From positions 1 through 18,466 of the forward strand of contig JAISXC010000105.1 of the NCBI GenBank assembly GCA_031270875.1: a stretch of 18,466 nucleotides of DNA. The letters run 5' to 3'. Of the stretch, positions 8,392 to 14,947 are shown piece by piece. The notes beneath the pieces were generated by a model, which did no database searches, was not told the origin of the DNA, and was given only the letters and a program-made list of their open reading frames with translations. Position numbers and translations under genes: made by a program. Origin of the DNA: Desulfovibrio sp. (GTDB lineage Bacteria > Desulfobacterota > Desulfovibrionia > Desulfovibrionales > Desulfovibrionaceae). The stretch's first letter is position 1. Each line of letters begins with the position of its first letter.

Positions 8392-8484
8392 GGCACAGCA
8401 CGCGTCGCCCGCCAAAAACGAACGTATCGGTCCGGTTTTGTCCCCCGAAGGCCGGACTTTGCGACAGGAGACGGGAAAGCCCTC

Positions 8485-9462
8485 ATGCGCGTTGCCCTTT
8501 TTTCGTGTACAACTCTCATCTTTCTCCTGTGCGCGACCCTTCTCCCGGCATGGGAACCGGCGGCTCCGGCCAACGGCAGTTTGTTCGACTCCGGCAGGGG
8601 AGAATATATTTGGGAACGCGGATTTTTCCGCGTGGTGTATCAACAAAGCGGCGAGCATGCGCCGCCGCCTGCGGACAGGAATAGAAACGGCATTCCGGAT
8701 TATGTGGAGGATGTGGCCACGCAACTCGTGGTCGGCCACCATATTCTGTGCGATTTGAGCGGTTTTACGGCCCCTTTGTCCTCCGGTCTCTACCGGGGAG
8801 TGGCCTATGTGGAGATTTTCATCAACAGCCGCGCCCGGCTGAAAGGCGGCAACGGCGTTGCCTTCGCCCAGCCGGAACGCGCGCGCAGGAGCCTGTCGCC
8901 GGTCGTGCGTGCCTTGCGCATCCGCATAGCCAACGATTTGCGCATCACCAGCAACCCCACGCCTGTCCACGAATATTTCCACCTCATACAGAACGCCGCG
9001 ACCCGCCTTTCCGGCGTATGGTTTCATGAAGGCACGGCCTCCTGGTCCGCCGACGCTCTGCTGGTCGTCCCGGCCCGCAAGGCCGCGCGGGAAGAGCTGG
9101 AGCGGATGCTCCATGAGCCTGAGGCCGCTGAAAAAGTGTTCAGCATGTCCTACAACGCGGATCCGCAGTTCTGGTCCCTTCTGGTCAATCTCTGCCCTGA
9201 CGGACGGGAGAATATGCCTCATGATGACCCGATTCTGCAAAGCCGGTATGTGGACGGCACACCGGTCTTGCGGGATTTCACCTTCCGCGGTGTTCCCATT
9301 ATCCGCGCCGTTATGGAGCGCTTCGCCGTTATTGAGCATATCCCGTTCGAGCAATTTGACTATGGGGAATGGACAGTGGAGCGCCGCGCGGATCCCCGCA
9401 ATTTTCCCCATATGATGCGGGGGATCAGGGATACCGTGGCCGACCATTGCCCGAAACCCTGA
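8485..9462 (+). CDS. Secreted HEXXH metalloprotease-like protein (paralogue B)
   Basis: This 325-residue protein begins with a signal peptide (residues 1 to about 25; basic start, Leu/Phe/Cys-rich core, PAWEPAAPA region), so it should reach the periplasm or beyond. The mature part reads FFRVVYQQSGEHA, then a calcium-type loop DRNRNGIPDYVEDV, as in MXAN_6640-type putative metalloproteases. HEYFH is at 162-166 and Glu182 sits in FHEGTASW; the 20-residue spacing between first His and Glu equals that of paralogue A. The C-terminal half aligns with paralogue A through YNAD, LCPD, DDPILQ and ADPRNFP. A GGGA ribosome site lies 8 nt before ATG 8485. Zinc ligands and the general-base Glu are intact, so activity is plausible. 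Substrate unknown; processing of glycosylated surface proteins is only a contextual guess. Confidence 0.75.
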   Translation: MRVALFSCTTLIFLLCATLLPAWEPAAPANGSLFDSGRGEYIWERGFFRVVYQQSGEHAPPPADRNRNGIPDYVEDVATQLVVGHHILCDLSGFTAPLSSGLYRGVAYVEIFINSRARLKGGNGVAFAQPERARRSLSPVVRALRIRIANDLRITSNPTPVHEYFHLIQNAATRLSGVWFHEGTASWSADALLVVPARKAAREELERMLHEPEAAEKVFSMSYNADPQFWSLLVNLCPDGRENMPHDDPILQSRYVDGTPVLRDFTFRGVPIIRAVMERFAVIEHIPFEQFDYGEWTVERRADPRNFPHMMRGIRDTVADHCPKP

Positions 9463-9531
9463 TCAGAGGCCGTTGCGCAAAACAGATGTATGTGAAGGCC
9501 CTTTCAACTGGGTAACGAATGCGACAAGATA

Positions 9532-9560
9532 TTGCGCTGTGCCCCGCCCCGTGCTAAAGA
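9532..9560 (+). promoter_or_regulatory. Sigma-70-type promoter of the outer-membrane protein gene
   Basis: TTGCGC (9532-9537), a 17-nt spacer and TAAAGA (9555-9560) form a good -35/-10 pair. A TGC immediately upstream of the -10 gives an extended -10. The start would fall near 9567, leaving a leader of about 30 nt with GGAGG at 9584-9588. This gives the barrel gene its own transcript, independent of the accessory block. Confidence 0.55.
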
Positions 9561-9596
9561 GGCAGCTTATAACAATTTCCAATGGAGGTTTGTCCC

Positions 9597-10274
9597 ATGT
9601 TCAAACGTATTTTTCTGGCCTGCGCCTTGGTTGTGGCCCTCGCTGTCCCGGCGGCGGCCGAAGTCAACGGGATTTACGGCGGACTGAAATTCATTGACTC
9701 AATTCAGAACACCGGCTCCATGTCGAAAGGTAACGACGCCAAGGGCTTCGGCATAGACCGGCATGGGCAAAACACCGTGGGCGGCGGAATTTTTGTCGGT
9801 TATGACTTCTTCCCCAAATTCGACGTTCCGATCCGCGCCGAAATTGAATATGCCCTGCGCACGAACATGAACACGACGTGGGACAAGCGCCACACCAATG
9901 CCCTTAAAACCGAGATTGACGCCCAATGGAATCTGCAAACCCTGTTCTTCAACGCCTATTGGGATTTTCACAACAGCACGGACTTTACCCCGTACATCGG
10001 CGCAGGTCTGGGCATGGGATTCATCAATTCGTCATTCGATGCACATGTTTATCTCAACGGACAAAAAAATGATCGCTTGAGCGGGAGCAAGAGCAAGCAG
10101 AACACCGTTTTCGCCTGGAATGTCGGGCTCGGCTGCTCCTATGCCTTCAATGAAAACATCTCGGCCGACCTTGCCTACCGTTTTGTGGGGCTGAGCTATT
10201 ACGAGCCTTTGCCCGGCCTCGGCATGTCCCCCTATGCCAATGAGATCAGTCTTGGCCTGAGATTCACCTTCTGA
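9597..10274 (+). CDS. Small outer-membrane beta-barrel protein
   Basis: The 225-residue product has a typical signal peptide with a cleavage site after AAA (about residue 21), then alternating aromatic and small residues typical of beta strands. It ends in LGLRFTF; the terminal Phe with alternating hydrophobics is the signal read by the BAM complex. Glycine-rich segments such as YIGAGLGMGF and WNVGLGCSYAF match the opacity/OmpX-like porin-family barrels of eight or so strands. ATG 9597 is chosen because GGAGG lies 8 nt upstream; an ATG at 9582 is part of that ribosome site. It is flanked by its own promoter and a strong terminator. Role in adhesion, permeability or envelope stability cannot be told from sequence. 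Confidence 0.85.
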   Translation: MFKRIFLACALVVALAVPAAAEVNGIYGGLKFIDSIQNTGSMSKGNDAKGFGIDRHGQNTVGGGIFVGYDFFPKFDVPIRAEIEYALRTNMNTTWDKRHTNALKTEIDAQWNLQTLFFNAYWDFHNSTDFTPYIGAGLGMGFINSSFDAHVYLNGQKNDRLSGSKSKQNTVFAWNVGLGCSYAFNENISADLAYRFVGLSYYEPLPGLGMSPYANEISLGLRFTF

Positions 10275-10298
10275 CCGACACGGCATCGGCTATCTCCG

Positions 10299-10332
10299 GG
10301 GGCCGGGCAAGGCCTTTCCGCCCGGCCCCTTT
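10299..10332 (+). terminator. Rho-independent terminator of the barrel protein gene
   Basis: GGGGCCGGGC and GCCCGGCCCC pair as a perfect 10-bp GC stem around an 11-nt loop, followed by a short TTT. It lies 25 bp after the stop codon. The T-run is short, but the stem is very stable. Confidence 0.7.
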
Positions 10333-10350
10333 CCCGCCATTTCCGTCATT

Positions 10351-10388
10351 CATAAACAAAAGACGCCCCGAAAACTCCGGGGCGTCTT
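10351..10388 (-). terminator. Terminator of the minus-strand RRM gene
   Basis: AAGACGCCCCG and CGGGGCGTCTT form a perfect 11-bp stem with a 7-nt loop. Read on the minus strand, the stem is followed by TTTGTTTATG, a usable U-rich tail. It starts 20 bp after the end of the RRM gene and faces the plus-strand terminator at 10299, insulating the two convergent genes. Confidence 0.8.
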
Positions 10389-10407
10389 GGCCTTGGCGGG
10401 GCGAAGT

Positions 10408-10692
10408 CTAATAGCGCGACGGACGCGACGAATGGGACGGACGCGGCGCGCGCGGTTGGGACTCATTCACGCGCAGAGCGCGGCCGTCCAGGCTGAAGCC
10501 ATCCAGCGCTTGTATGGCCGCATCTGCCTCGGCGTTCGCCATTTCCACAAAACCGAACCCGCGACCGCGGCCGGTTTCTCTGTCAGCGACAAGCCTTACC
10601 GAGTTCACGGTGCCGTGTTGGGCAAAAAGATTCTGTACCTGTTCCTCTGATGCTGACCAGGGGAGATTCCCGACAAAAATGGACTTGGACAT
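10408..10692 (-). CDS. RRM-domain RNA-binding protein
   Basis: This 94-residue protein consists of a single RNA recognition motif with both signatures: RNP2 IFVGNL (residues 5-10) and RNP1 RGFGFVEM (44-51). A short Arg/Ser/Pro-rich tail (about 79-94) follows. Such small bacterial RRM proteins bind single-stranded RNA and are often induced in the cold; the target here is unknown. GAGAGG lies 7 nt before the ATG at 10692, which begins MSKSIFVGNLPW as is usual for the family. A longer in-frame extension upstream to 10854 is untenable because it would start in the promoter. It has its own terminator, and arsM lies upstream on the same strand. Confidence 0.9.
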   Translation of the reverse strand: MSKSIFVGNLPWSASEEQVQNLFAQHGTVNSVRLVADRETGRGRGFGFVEMANAEADAAIQALDGFSLDGRALRVNESQPRAPRPSHSSRPSRY

Positions 10693-10780
10693 GAAACATC
10701 CTCTCAAAAAAGTAAGAAAATAGACCTCCCGCATGATGTTTCGGCAAAACGGATTGCCGGCGCGCGGGCATTGCAAGGGG

Positions 10781-10809
10781 TAGAAAACACTATTCGCGCG
10801 GTTTGTCAA
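10781..10809 (-). promoter_or_regulatory. Possible promoter of the RRM gene
   Basis: On the minus strand a perfect TTGACA occupies 10809-10804. At 17-nt spacing the -10 would be TTTCTA, which is poor; TTTTCT at 16 nt is little better. If used, the leader would be about 80 nt, long enough for a structured cold-type leader. The -35 is the only strong evidence. Confidence 0.35.
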
Positions 10810-10914
10810 CGTATAATCTTGGAAATGGAGGATTTTTATCGACCTGCCCGACACCTTCAGGCAACCTCCAAACTCTCGCCAGCTATGGCATTTTACGCTT
10901 GAGATTGTCGCTTT

Positions 10915-12045
10915 TTATGCCTTATTGACGCGGCAAGCGCGACGCGCAAGCATTCGTAGGGTATGGTGCAGCTTTTTCCAGAGGCTTGATCGTATGGGAG
11001 CGTTGCCGGAACAGGCGAGGAGCAGAAAACGCTCCAGCGTGTCGGCACCCTGGGTCTGTTGATGCAAAAGAGCCAGGGTTTTTGCGGAAATTTCCCCCTG
11101 TTCCAGGCCGTGGTTGAGGCACAGTTCCCGGTAGAGTCTTCCGGCGGCTTTTTGCGCCCGCAGCAGGGTATTGCCGCGAAGGGCCGCCAAATCGTCATCG
11201 GTATATTTCCGGGCTTCAATGGACAGGCTGACAATGTAATCCGCCATTTCCTCGTCTTGGGGCAGAGTTTCAGCTATTTGCTTGTACAAGGGATCGTTCC
11301 AGTCCTGCATGCTTCGCACATAGTCTGGCTTGGGCGTCAGGACGATGGATTTAAAGCAGTTTTTTTCCAGCATGGCCCTGGTTTCTTCCACTAGCACTGC
11401 CCCGGCCACACAGCCCACCAGAGCCGCCGCCATTTCCCGGATGTTGTCGGGGAGCGGCTTCAACAGGGCCAAGTCCGAAACGGAGATTTTACCGCCCGGC
11501 TTGAGTACGCGGGATATTTCGCGCCAAACCTGGGGCTTGTCCGGGGAAAGGTTGATAACGCAGTTGGAAAGCACCACGTCAACGCTGCTATCGGCCACGG
11601 GTAGATATTCAATCTCGCCAAGGCGAAATTCCACGTTGTCCAGGCCGGTGCGCTGGCGGTAGTGCGCAATGTTCTTACGGGCCTTGGCAAGCATTTCCGG
11701 CGTCATGTCCACGCCGATAACCCGCCCGGAGTCTTTCACCTTCTCGCCCGCTTGGAACACGTCAAAACCGCCGCCGCTGCCCAGGTCGAGCACGGTCTGT
11801 CCTTCTCGCAAGGCCGCAATGGCAACGGGGTTGCCGCAAGAAAGTCCCATGTTCGCGCCTTCCGGCAGATTGGCAAGGCTTTCCGCGTCATAGCCCACAG
11901 CTTGCGCCAGCCGGGTGGGGTCGGCCTGACTACTGCGTGGACTCCCGTAGCAGCAGGCGCGTTTCCCCATGGCGATTTCCGCGTACCCGGCGCGGACGGT
12001 TTCTATGACTTGTTCGTTTGATTTGTTTTTGGCCTGTGTACTCAT
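10915..12045 (-). CDS. arsM: Arsenite S-adenosylmethionine methyltransferase ArsM, C-terminally extended
   Basis: ArsM methylates As(III) in the cytoplasm with S-adenosylmethionine, giving methylarsenicals. The SAM site is VLDLGSGGGFD (residues 85-95). The arsenic-binding cysteines are visible: C31/C32 (RACCYG), C70 (GLSCGNP), C162 (SNCVIN) and C212 (GCVAG). The 50-residue gap between C162 and C212 equals that of characterised ArsM proteins as I recall them. The product is 376 residues, about 100 longer than simple ArsM; residues from about 281 onward form an Ala/Leu-rich helical tail with several more cysteines that I do not recognise. GGAG lies 5 nt before the ATG. The start overlaps the arsR stop as ATGA, so the two are translationally coupled and probably arsenic-induced. 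Confidence 0.92.
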   Translation of the reverse strand: MSTQAKNKSNEQVIETVRAGYAEIAMGKRACCYGSPRSSQADPTRLAQAVGYDAESLANLPEGANMGLSCGNPVAIAALREGQTVLDLGSGGGFDVFQAGEKVKDSGRVIGVDMTPEMLAKARKNIAHYRQRTGLDNVEFRLGEIEYLPVADSSVDVVLSNCVINLSPDKPQVWREISRVLKPGGKISVSDLALLKPLPDNIREMAAALVGCVAGAVLVEETRAMLEKNCFKSIVLTPKPDYVRSMQDWNDPLYKQIAETLPQDEEMADYIVSLSIEARKYTDDDLAALRGNTLLRAQKAAGRLYRELCLNHGLEQGEISAKTLALLHQQTQGADTLERFLLLACSGNAPIRSSLWKKLHHTLRMLARRACRVNKA

Positions 12046-12425
12046 ATATTCTCCACATTACGGTTTTTGCCTTCACAACATGTCGGCAAGAATTTCGGCG
12101 CAACACCGCTTTCCGCCCGCAAGTTCCGGCACTGGTCAGGGTTTCCGGTGCAGCATTCCGCTGTCAGATAGGCGATAGTTTCCAACATCAGGTCGATGTT
12201 GGCCTTGTACCGTGTATTGCGGCCTTCGCGTTCCATGCTAGCAAGTCCGCTGTGGACAATGGTTTTCAGGTGAAAAGAAAGGTTGGTCTTCGGGATGTCC
12301 AACATCCGGGCAATCTCCCCGGCAACTAGGCCGTCCGGCGCGTACTTGACCAACAACCGGAAGACAGCAAGCCGGGCCTCGGAAGTCAGGACTTCAAAAA
12401 TGCTGGTGGCTGTTTTTGTTTCCAT
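12042..12425 (-). CDS. arsR: ArsR-family arsenic-responsive repressor
   Basis: This 127-residue winged-helix repressor has the family start (FEVLTSEARLAVFRLLV, about 10-26) and recognition-helix region (IPKTNLSFHLKTIVHSGL, 44-61). The beta-wing (EREGRNTRYKAN) is followed by a C-terminal sensor C91-C92-x6-C99, with a second pair C116-C117 near the end. C-terminal Cys triads of this kind bind As(III) in some ArsR proteins, which releases DNA. ATG 12425 is chosen because it coincides with the expected transcription start of a strong promoter; no Shine-Dalgarno is present. It represses itself and arsM by inference, with an operator overlapping its start. Longer upstream starts lie inside the promoter. 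Confidence 0.9.
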   Translation of the reverse strand: METKTATSIFEVLTSEARLAVFRLLVKYAPDGLVAGEIARMLDIPKTNLSFHLKTIVHSGLASMEREGRNTRYKANIDLMLETIAYLTAECCTGNPDQCRNLRAESGVAPKFLPTCCEGKNRNVENI

Positions 12426-12441
12426 TGAATGATTATTCAAT
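12424..12441. promoter_or_regulatory. Probable ArsR operator overlapping -10 and start codon
   Basis: ATTGAAT-N4-ATTCAAT is a perfect 7-4-7 inverted repeat that covers the arsR -10 element, the expected +1 and the first two bases of the start codon. Its position explains autorepression by blocking polymerase. AT-rich inverted repeats with ATTCAA-type half sites are usual for ArsR proteins. Confidence 0.65.
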
Positions 12442-12460
12442 ATCATTTGAACTGTGTCAA
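12432..12460 (-). promoter_or_regulatory. arsRM promoter
   Basis: On the minus strand TTGACA (12460-12455), exactly 17 nt and AATAAT (12437-12432) form a near-consensus sigma-70 promoter. A 6-nt discriminator leads directly to the A of the arsR ATG at 12425, so the mRNA would be leaderless or nearly so. Confidence 0.75.
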
Positions 12461-12463
12461 GAC

Positions 12464-12667
12464 AAACATGAGTTTGATGGTGAAGCCAAGTCTTCCATCT
12501 ACGGCCGTTCCATTCCATCCTCGGATCTCAAAGGCGGTACGGGCATCGGCGAACTTGGCCTGACCTTCACTTCCGCCAAAGGCATCAGTGTTGATCTTGG
12601 TGTTCAGGGGTATACAGGCAAACGCGAAGGCGTGACCGGAAGTCTGCAACTGAAGTTTGAGTTTTAG
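12464..12667 (+). pseudogene. C-terminal remnant of an autotransporter beta-barrel
   Basis: About 68 codons encode the last strands of a type V autotransporter barrel, with segments HEFDGEAKSSIYGR, LKGGTGIGELGLTF, ISVDLGVQGYTGKREG and a terminal LQLKFEF whose final Phe is the outer-membrane assembly signal. No signal peptide, passenger or remaining barrel precedes it. The homology stops where the arsR promoter begins, so the 5' part of the gene has been lost. A start at 12416 in the same frame lies inside arsR and has no ribosome site. It is best read as a dead fragment left by the arsRM insertion. Confidence 0.75.
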
Positions 12668-13118
12668 AGCATACCCGTCAGTGCCCTCATGTCCGGCGCA
12701 TGGGCCAGAATATCTCTACTCAACCTATGGATACCATTCGGCTTTGTTTACAGCAGCACCCCTCTCCCATCTTCGTCTCCCACCGTCTGATTGAGCTTTT
12801 TTTCATCCTGAACGCCGTCATAGGCATGACAGAGATAGGAGCACTGGCCGGTGAACTGGACCGCCATAACTTCGACTGGCCCGGATAGACTTCCTGCCGC
12901 GAATATGGTCATATACCGGCCGCCAGACAGAGAATGAATGAATGTCCAGAGACGACATATCTGCCGGAGGGTCCATCATGCGCAGCGACTTTGAATACGC
13001 CGCCAAATCGAGCAGCGCTCTTGCGCGTATTCATGGATCATAATGAATGACTTTCTTGCAAAACCCATCGGGTCCGGGAACTTGGGTTGATGCTGCAAGC
13101 GTGGCTTCCCGGCGATAA
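12668..13118. other. 451-bp stretch without a convincing gene
   Basis: Two short plus-strand frames exist, at 12700-12888 (62 codons) and 12942-13043 (33 codons). Neither has a clear ribosome site or a recognisable domain. A short GAAT triplet repeat lies at 12932-12943. No clear terminator follows the autotransporter remnant and no clear promoter precedes hflX. Together with the remnant it looks like decayed sequence. Confidence 0.5.
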
Positions 13119-14810
13119 ATGGAAACTTGGCGAACGGAACGCTTCAAAGCAAAATTGACACAGGAGCGCGCTATCCCCAAACCGCAAGGAAACCTGCAAG
13201 GGCTCAAACCGGGCCAGCTTGCCGCGCTCATACGCCTTTTTAAGCGCCGCTTCCCGATGACGGAAGTCTACACCATTGAACAGGCCCGCGAGCTTGCCCT
13301 GCTTTCGCGCGCCATGGGCAGACAGATAGGCCTGCTGGTGGACCGCAAGGGGCGCGTCGGCATGGTTCTTGTCGGAACGGCTACGGGAATCTTCATCCCT
13401 GATCTGCCGCGCGCCCGCACAGGCGTTGAGCGTCTGCGCGGCCTGCGTTTGTTGCACACCCATCTCACGTCTGAAGGCGTAACAACGGAAGACATCATGG
13501 ATATGCTTTTCCTGCGTCTTGACGCTGTGATTGCGCTCACCGTCAACCAGGAAGGCTCTCCCGTGCAATGGCAGACCGCCCATTTGCTGCCTTTTTGTCC
13601 CGCAGGCGAGCCCTGGCGCGTGGAAAGCCCCAAATCCTGGGACCGCACGGAGGCGCGCTTTACGGACCTCGCTGAAAACCTGGAAGCGGAATTCGCCCGT
13701 CATGCGGAGGGGGGCCTTGAAACGCCGGAGGCGCGGCGCGCCTTGCTTGTTTCGGTAGACACGGCCTCCCAGTCCATACAGATGCGCAACCTGGACGAGC
13801 TGGCGGATCTGGCCCAAACAGCCGGAATCGCCGTGGCCGGCCGCGTCGTACAGCGGGTGCGGCATATAAATCCCGCTCTGCTCCTGGGCAAAGGCAAACT
13901 TGCGGAACTGGAAGTCGCGGCCCTGCAGGCGCAGGCATCCCTGTTGATTTTCGACGGCGAACTCACTCCCTCCCAGCTTCATAATCTTGCCGACAGCACC
14001 GAGCGTGAGGTCATTGACCGCACGCAGTTGATTCTGAGCATTTTCGCGCGGCACGCGACAACAAAAACGGGAAAGCTCCAAGTGGAACTGGCGCAGTTGC
14101 GTTATCTCAGACCGCGCCTTGCCGGCAGGCGCAAAAATATGGACAGCCTCATGGGCGGCATCGGCGGGCGGGGCCCCGGCGAGACGAAACTGGAGACTGA
14201 TCGCCGCCGTTCCCGTGAGCGCGCCATGCGCATACGGCATGAGCTTGAGCGGATAAAAAGCCGCCGGTGCATCACGAAAAACCGGCGCGCGCGCAGCTCC
14301 ATGCCGATAATCGCGCTTGTCGGCTATACCAATGCGGGCAAAACGACTTTGCTGAACGCTCTGACCCAGTCTCAGTGCCTTGTGGAAAACAAGCTGTTCG
14401 CCACGCTTGACCCCGCGGCGCGGCGAATGCGTTTTCCTGAAGAAAAGCCGATGCTCGTGACCGACACGGTCGGTTTTATCCGCGATCTGCCGGAGGAACT
14501 CAAAGAGGCCTTCAAGGATACCCTTGAGGAGGCGCGGGATGCCGACATGCTTGTTCACGTGGCGGACGCCTCCCATCCGGATGTTCTGCAGCAGATCGCC
14601 GCTGTGGAAGACATCCTGGCGGAACCGGAAATGGGGCTTCAGACAAAGCCGGTTCTGCTGCTGCTCAACAAATGGGATGCGCTGGGGCCGGAAGCAAAGG
14701 CGGAGCTTGCCGACAGCCTGCCCCGGGCTCTGCCGCTTTCCGCCAAAACGGGAAAAGGCTTCAGGGCGCTGCTGCAGGAGGTGGAACGCCGGCTTGCGAT
14801 TTCGCGGTAA
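13119..14810 (+). CDS. hflX: Ribosome-associated GTPase HflX
   Basis: HflX is a GTPase that binds the 50S subunit and splits stalled or stress-hibernating ribosomes. The product is 563 residues, longer than the roughly 430 of E. coli, because of a long N-terminal domain (about residues 19-190: GNLQGLKPGQ, RQIGLLVDRKGRV, LLHTHLT). The HflX core then has LLLGKGKLAEL, the glycine-rich linker IGGRGPGETKLETDRR, and G motifs GYTNAGKT (402-409), DTVGF (449-453), NKWD (517-520) and SAK. ATG 13119 follows a stop codon directly but has no ribosome site. A better AGGAG lies at 13162-13166, 6 nt before an in-frame ATC at 13173, where family N-termini usually begin, so the true start is uncertain. Confidence 0.93.
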   Translation: METWRTERFKAKLTQERAIPKPQGNLQGLKPGQLAALIRLFKRRFPMTEVYTIEQARELALLSRAMGRQIGLLVDRKGRVGMVLVGTATGIFIPDLPRARTGVERLRGLRLLHTHLTSEGVTTEDIMDMLFLRLDAVIALTVNQEGSPVQWQTAHLLPFCPAGEPWRVESPKSWDRTEARFTDLAENLEAEFARHAEGGLETPEARRALLVSVDTASQSIQMRNLDELADLAQTAGIAVAGRVVQRVRHINPALLLGKGKLAELEVAALQAQASLLIFDGELTPSQLHNLADSTEREVIDRTQLILSIFARHATTKTGKLQVELAQLRYLRPRLAGRRKNMDSLMGGIGGRGPGETKLETDRRRSRERAMRIRHELERIKSRRCITKNRRARSSMPIIALVGYTNAGKTTLLNALTQSQCLVENKLFATLDPAARRMRFPEEKPMLVTDTVGFIRDLPEELKEAFKDTLEEARDADMLVHVADASHPDVLQQIAAVEDILAEPEMGLQTKPVLLLLNKWDALGPEAKAELADSLPRALPLSAKTGKGFRALLQEVERRLAISR

Positions 14811-14947
14811 TGTTTTATCCTGATCGCATGGGAGTTCGCCTGCCGGAACCTCTGACGGCCGTCCCGCAACGGAGAACCGCCAGGCGCGCGGCTTGTTGTC
14901 CGCAGAGGCGAGCCCTCTGAAACATCACCCACCGGGAGTTTCTCCGC

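Noticed and set aside
8047..9447. A minus-strand frame of 466 codons and, similarly, one of 512 codons at 13038-14576
   Set aside because: They lie opposite clearly conserved metalloprotease-like and HflX genes and read as His/Arg/Gly-rich noise.
10812..10817. A perfect TATAAT on the plus strand
   Set aside because: No -35 lies upstream at proper spacing, and no plus-strand gene follows; the next genes are on the minus strand.
12700..13043. Short frames at 12700-12888 and 12942-13043 as genes
   Set aside because: They lack convincing ribosome sites and recognisable content, and lie in an apparently decayed stretch.
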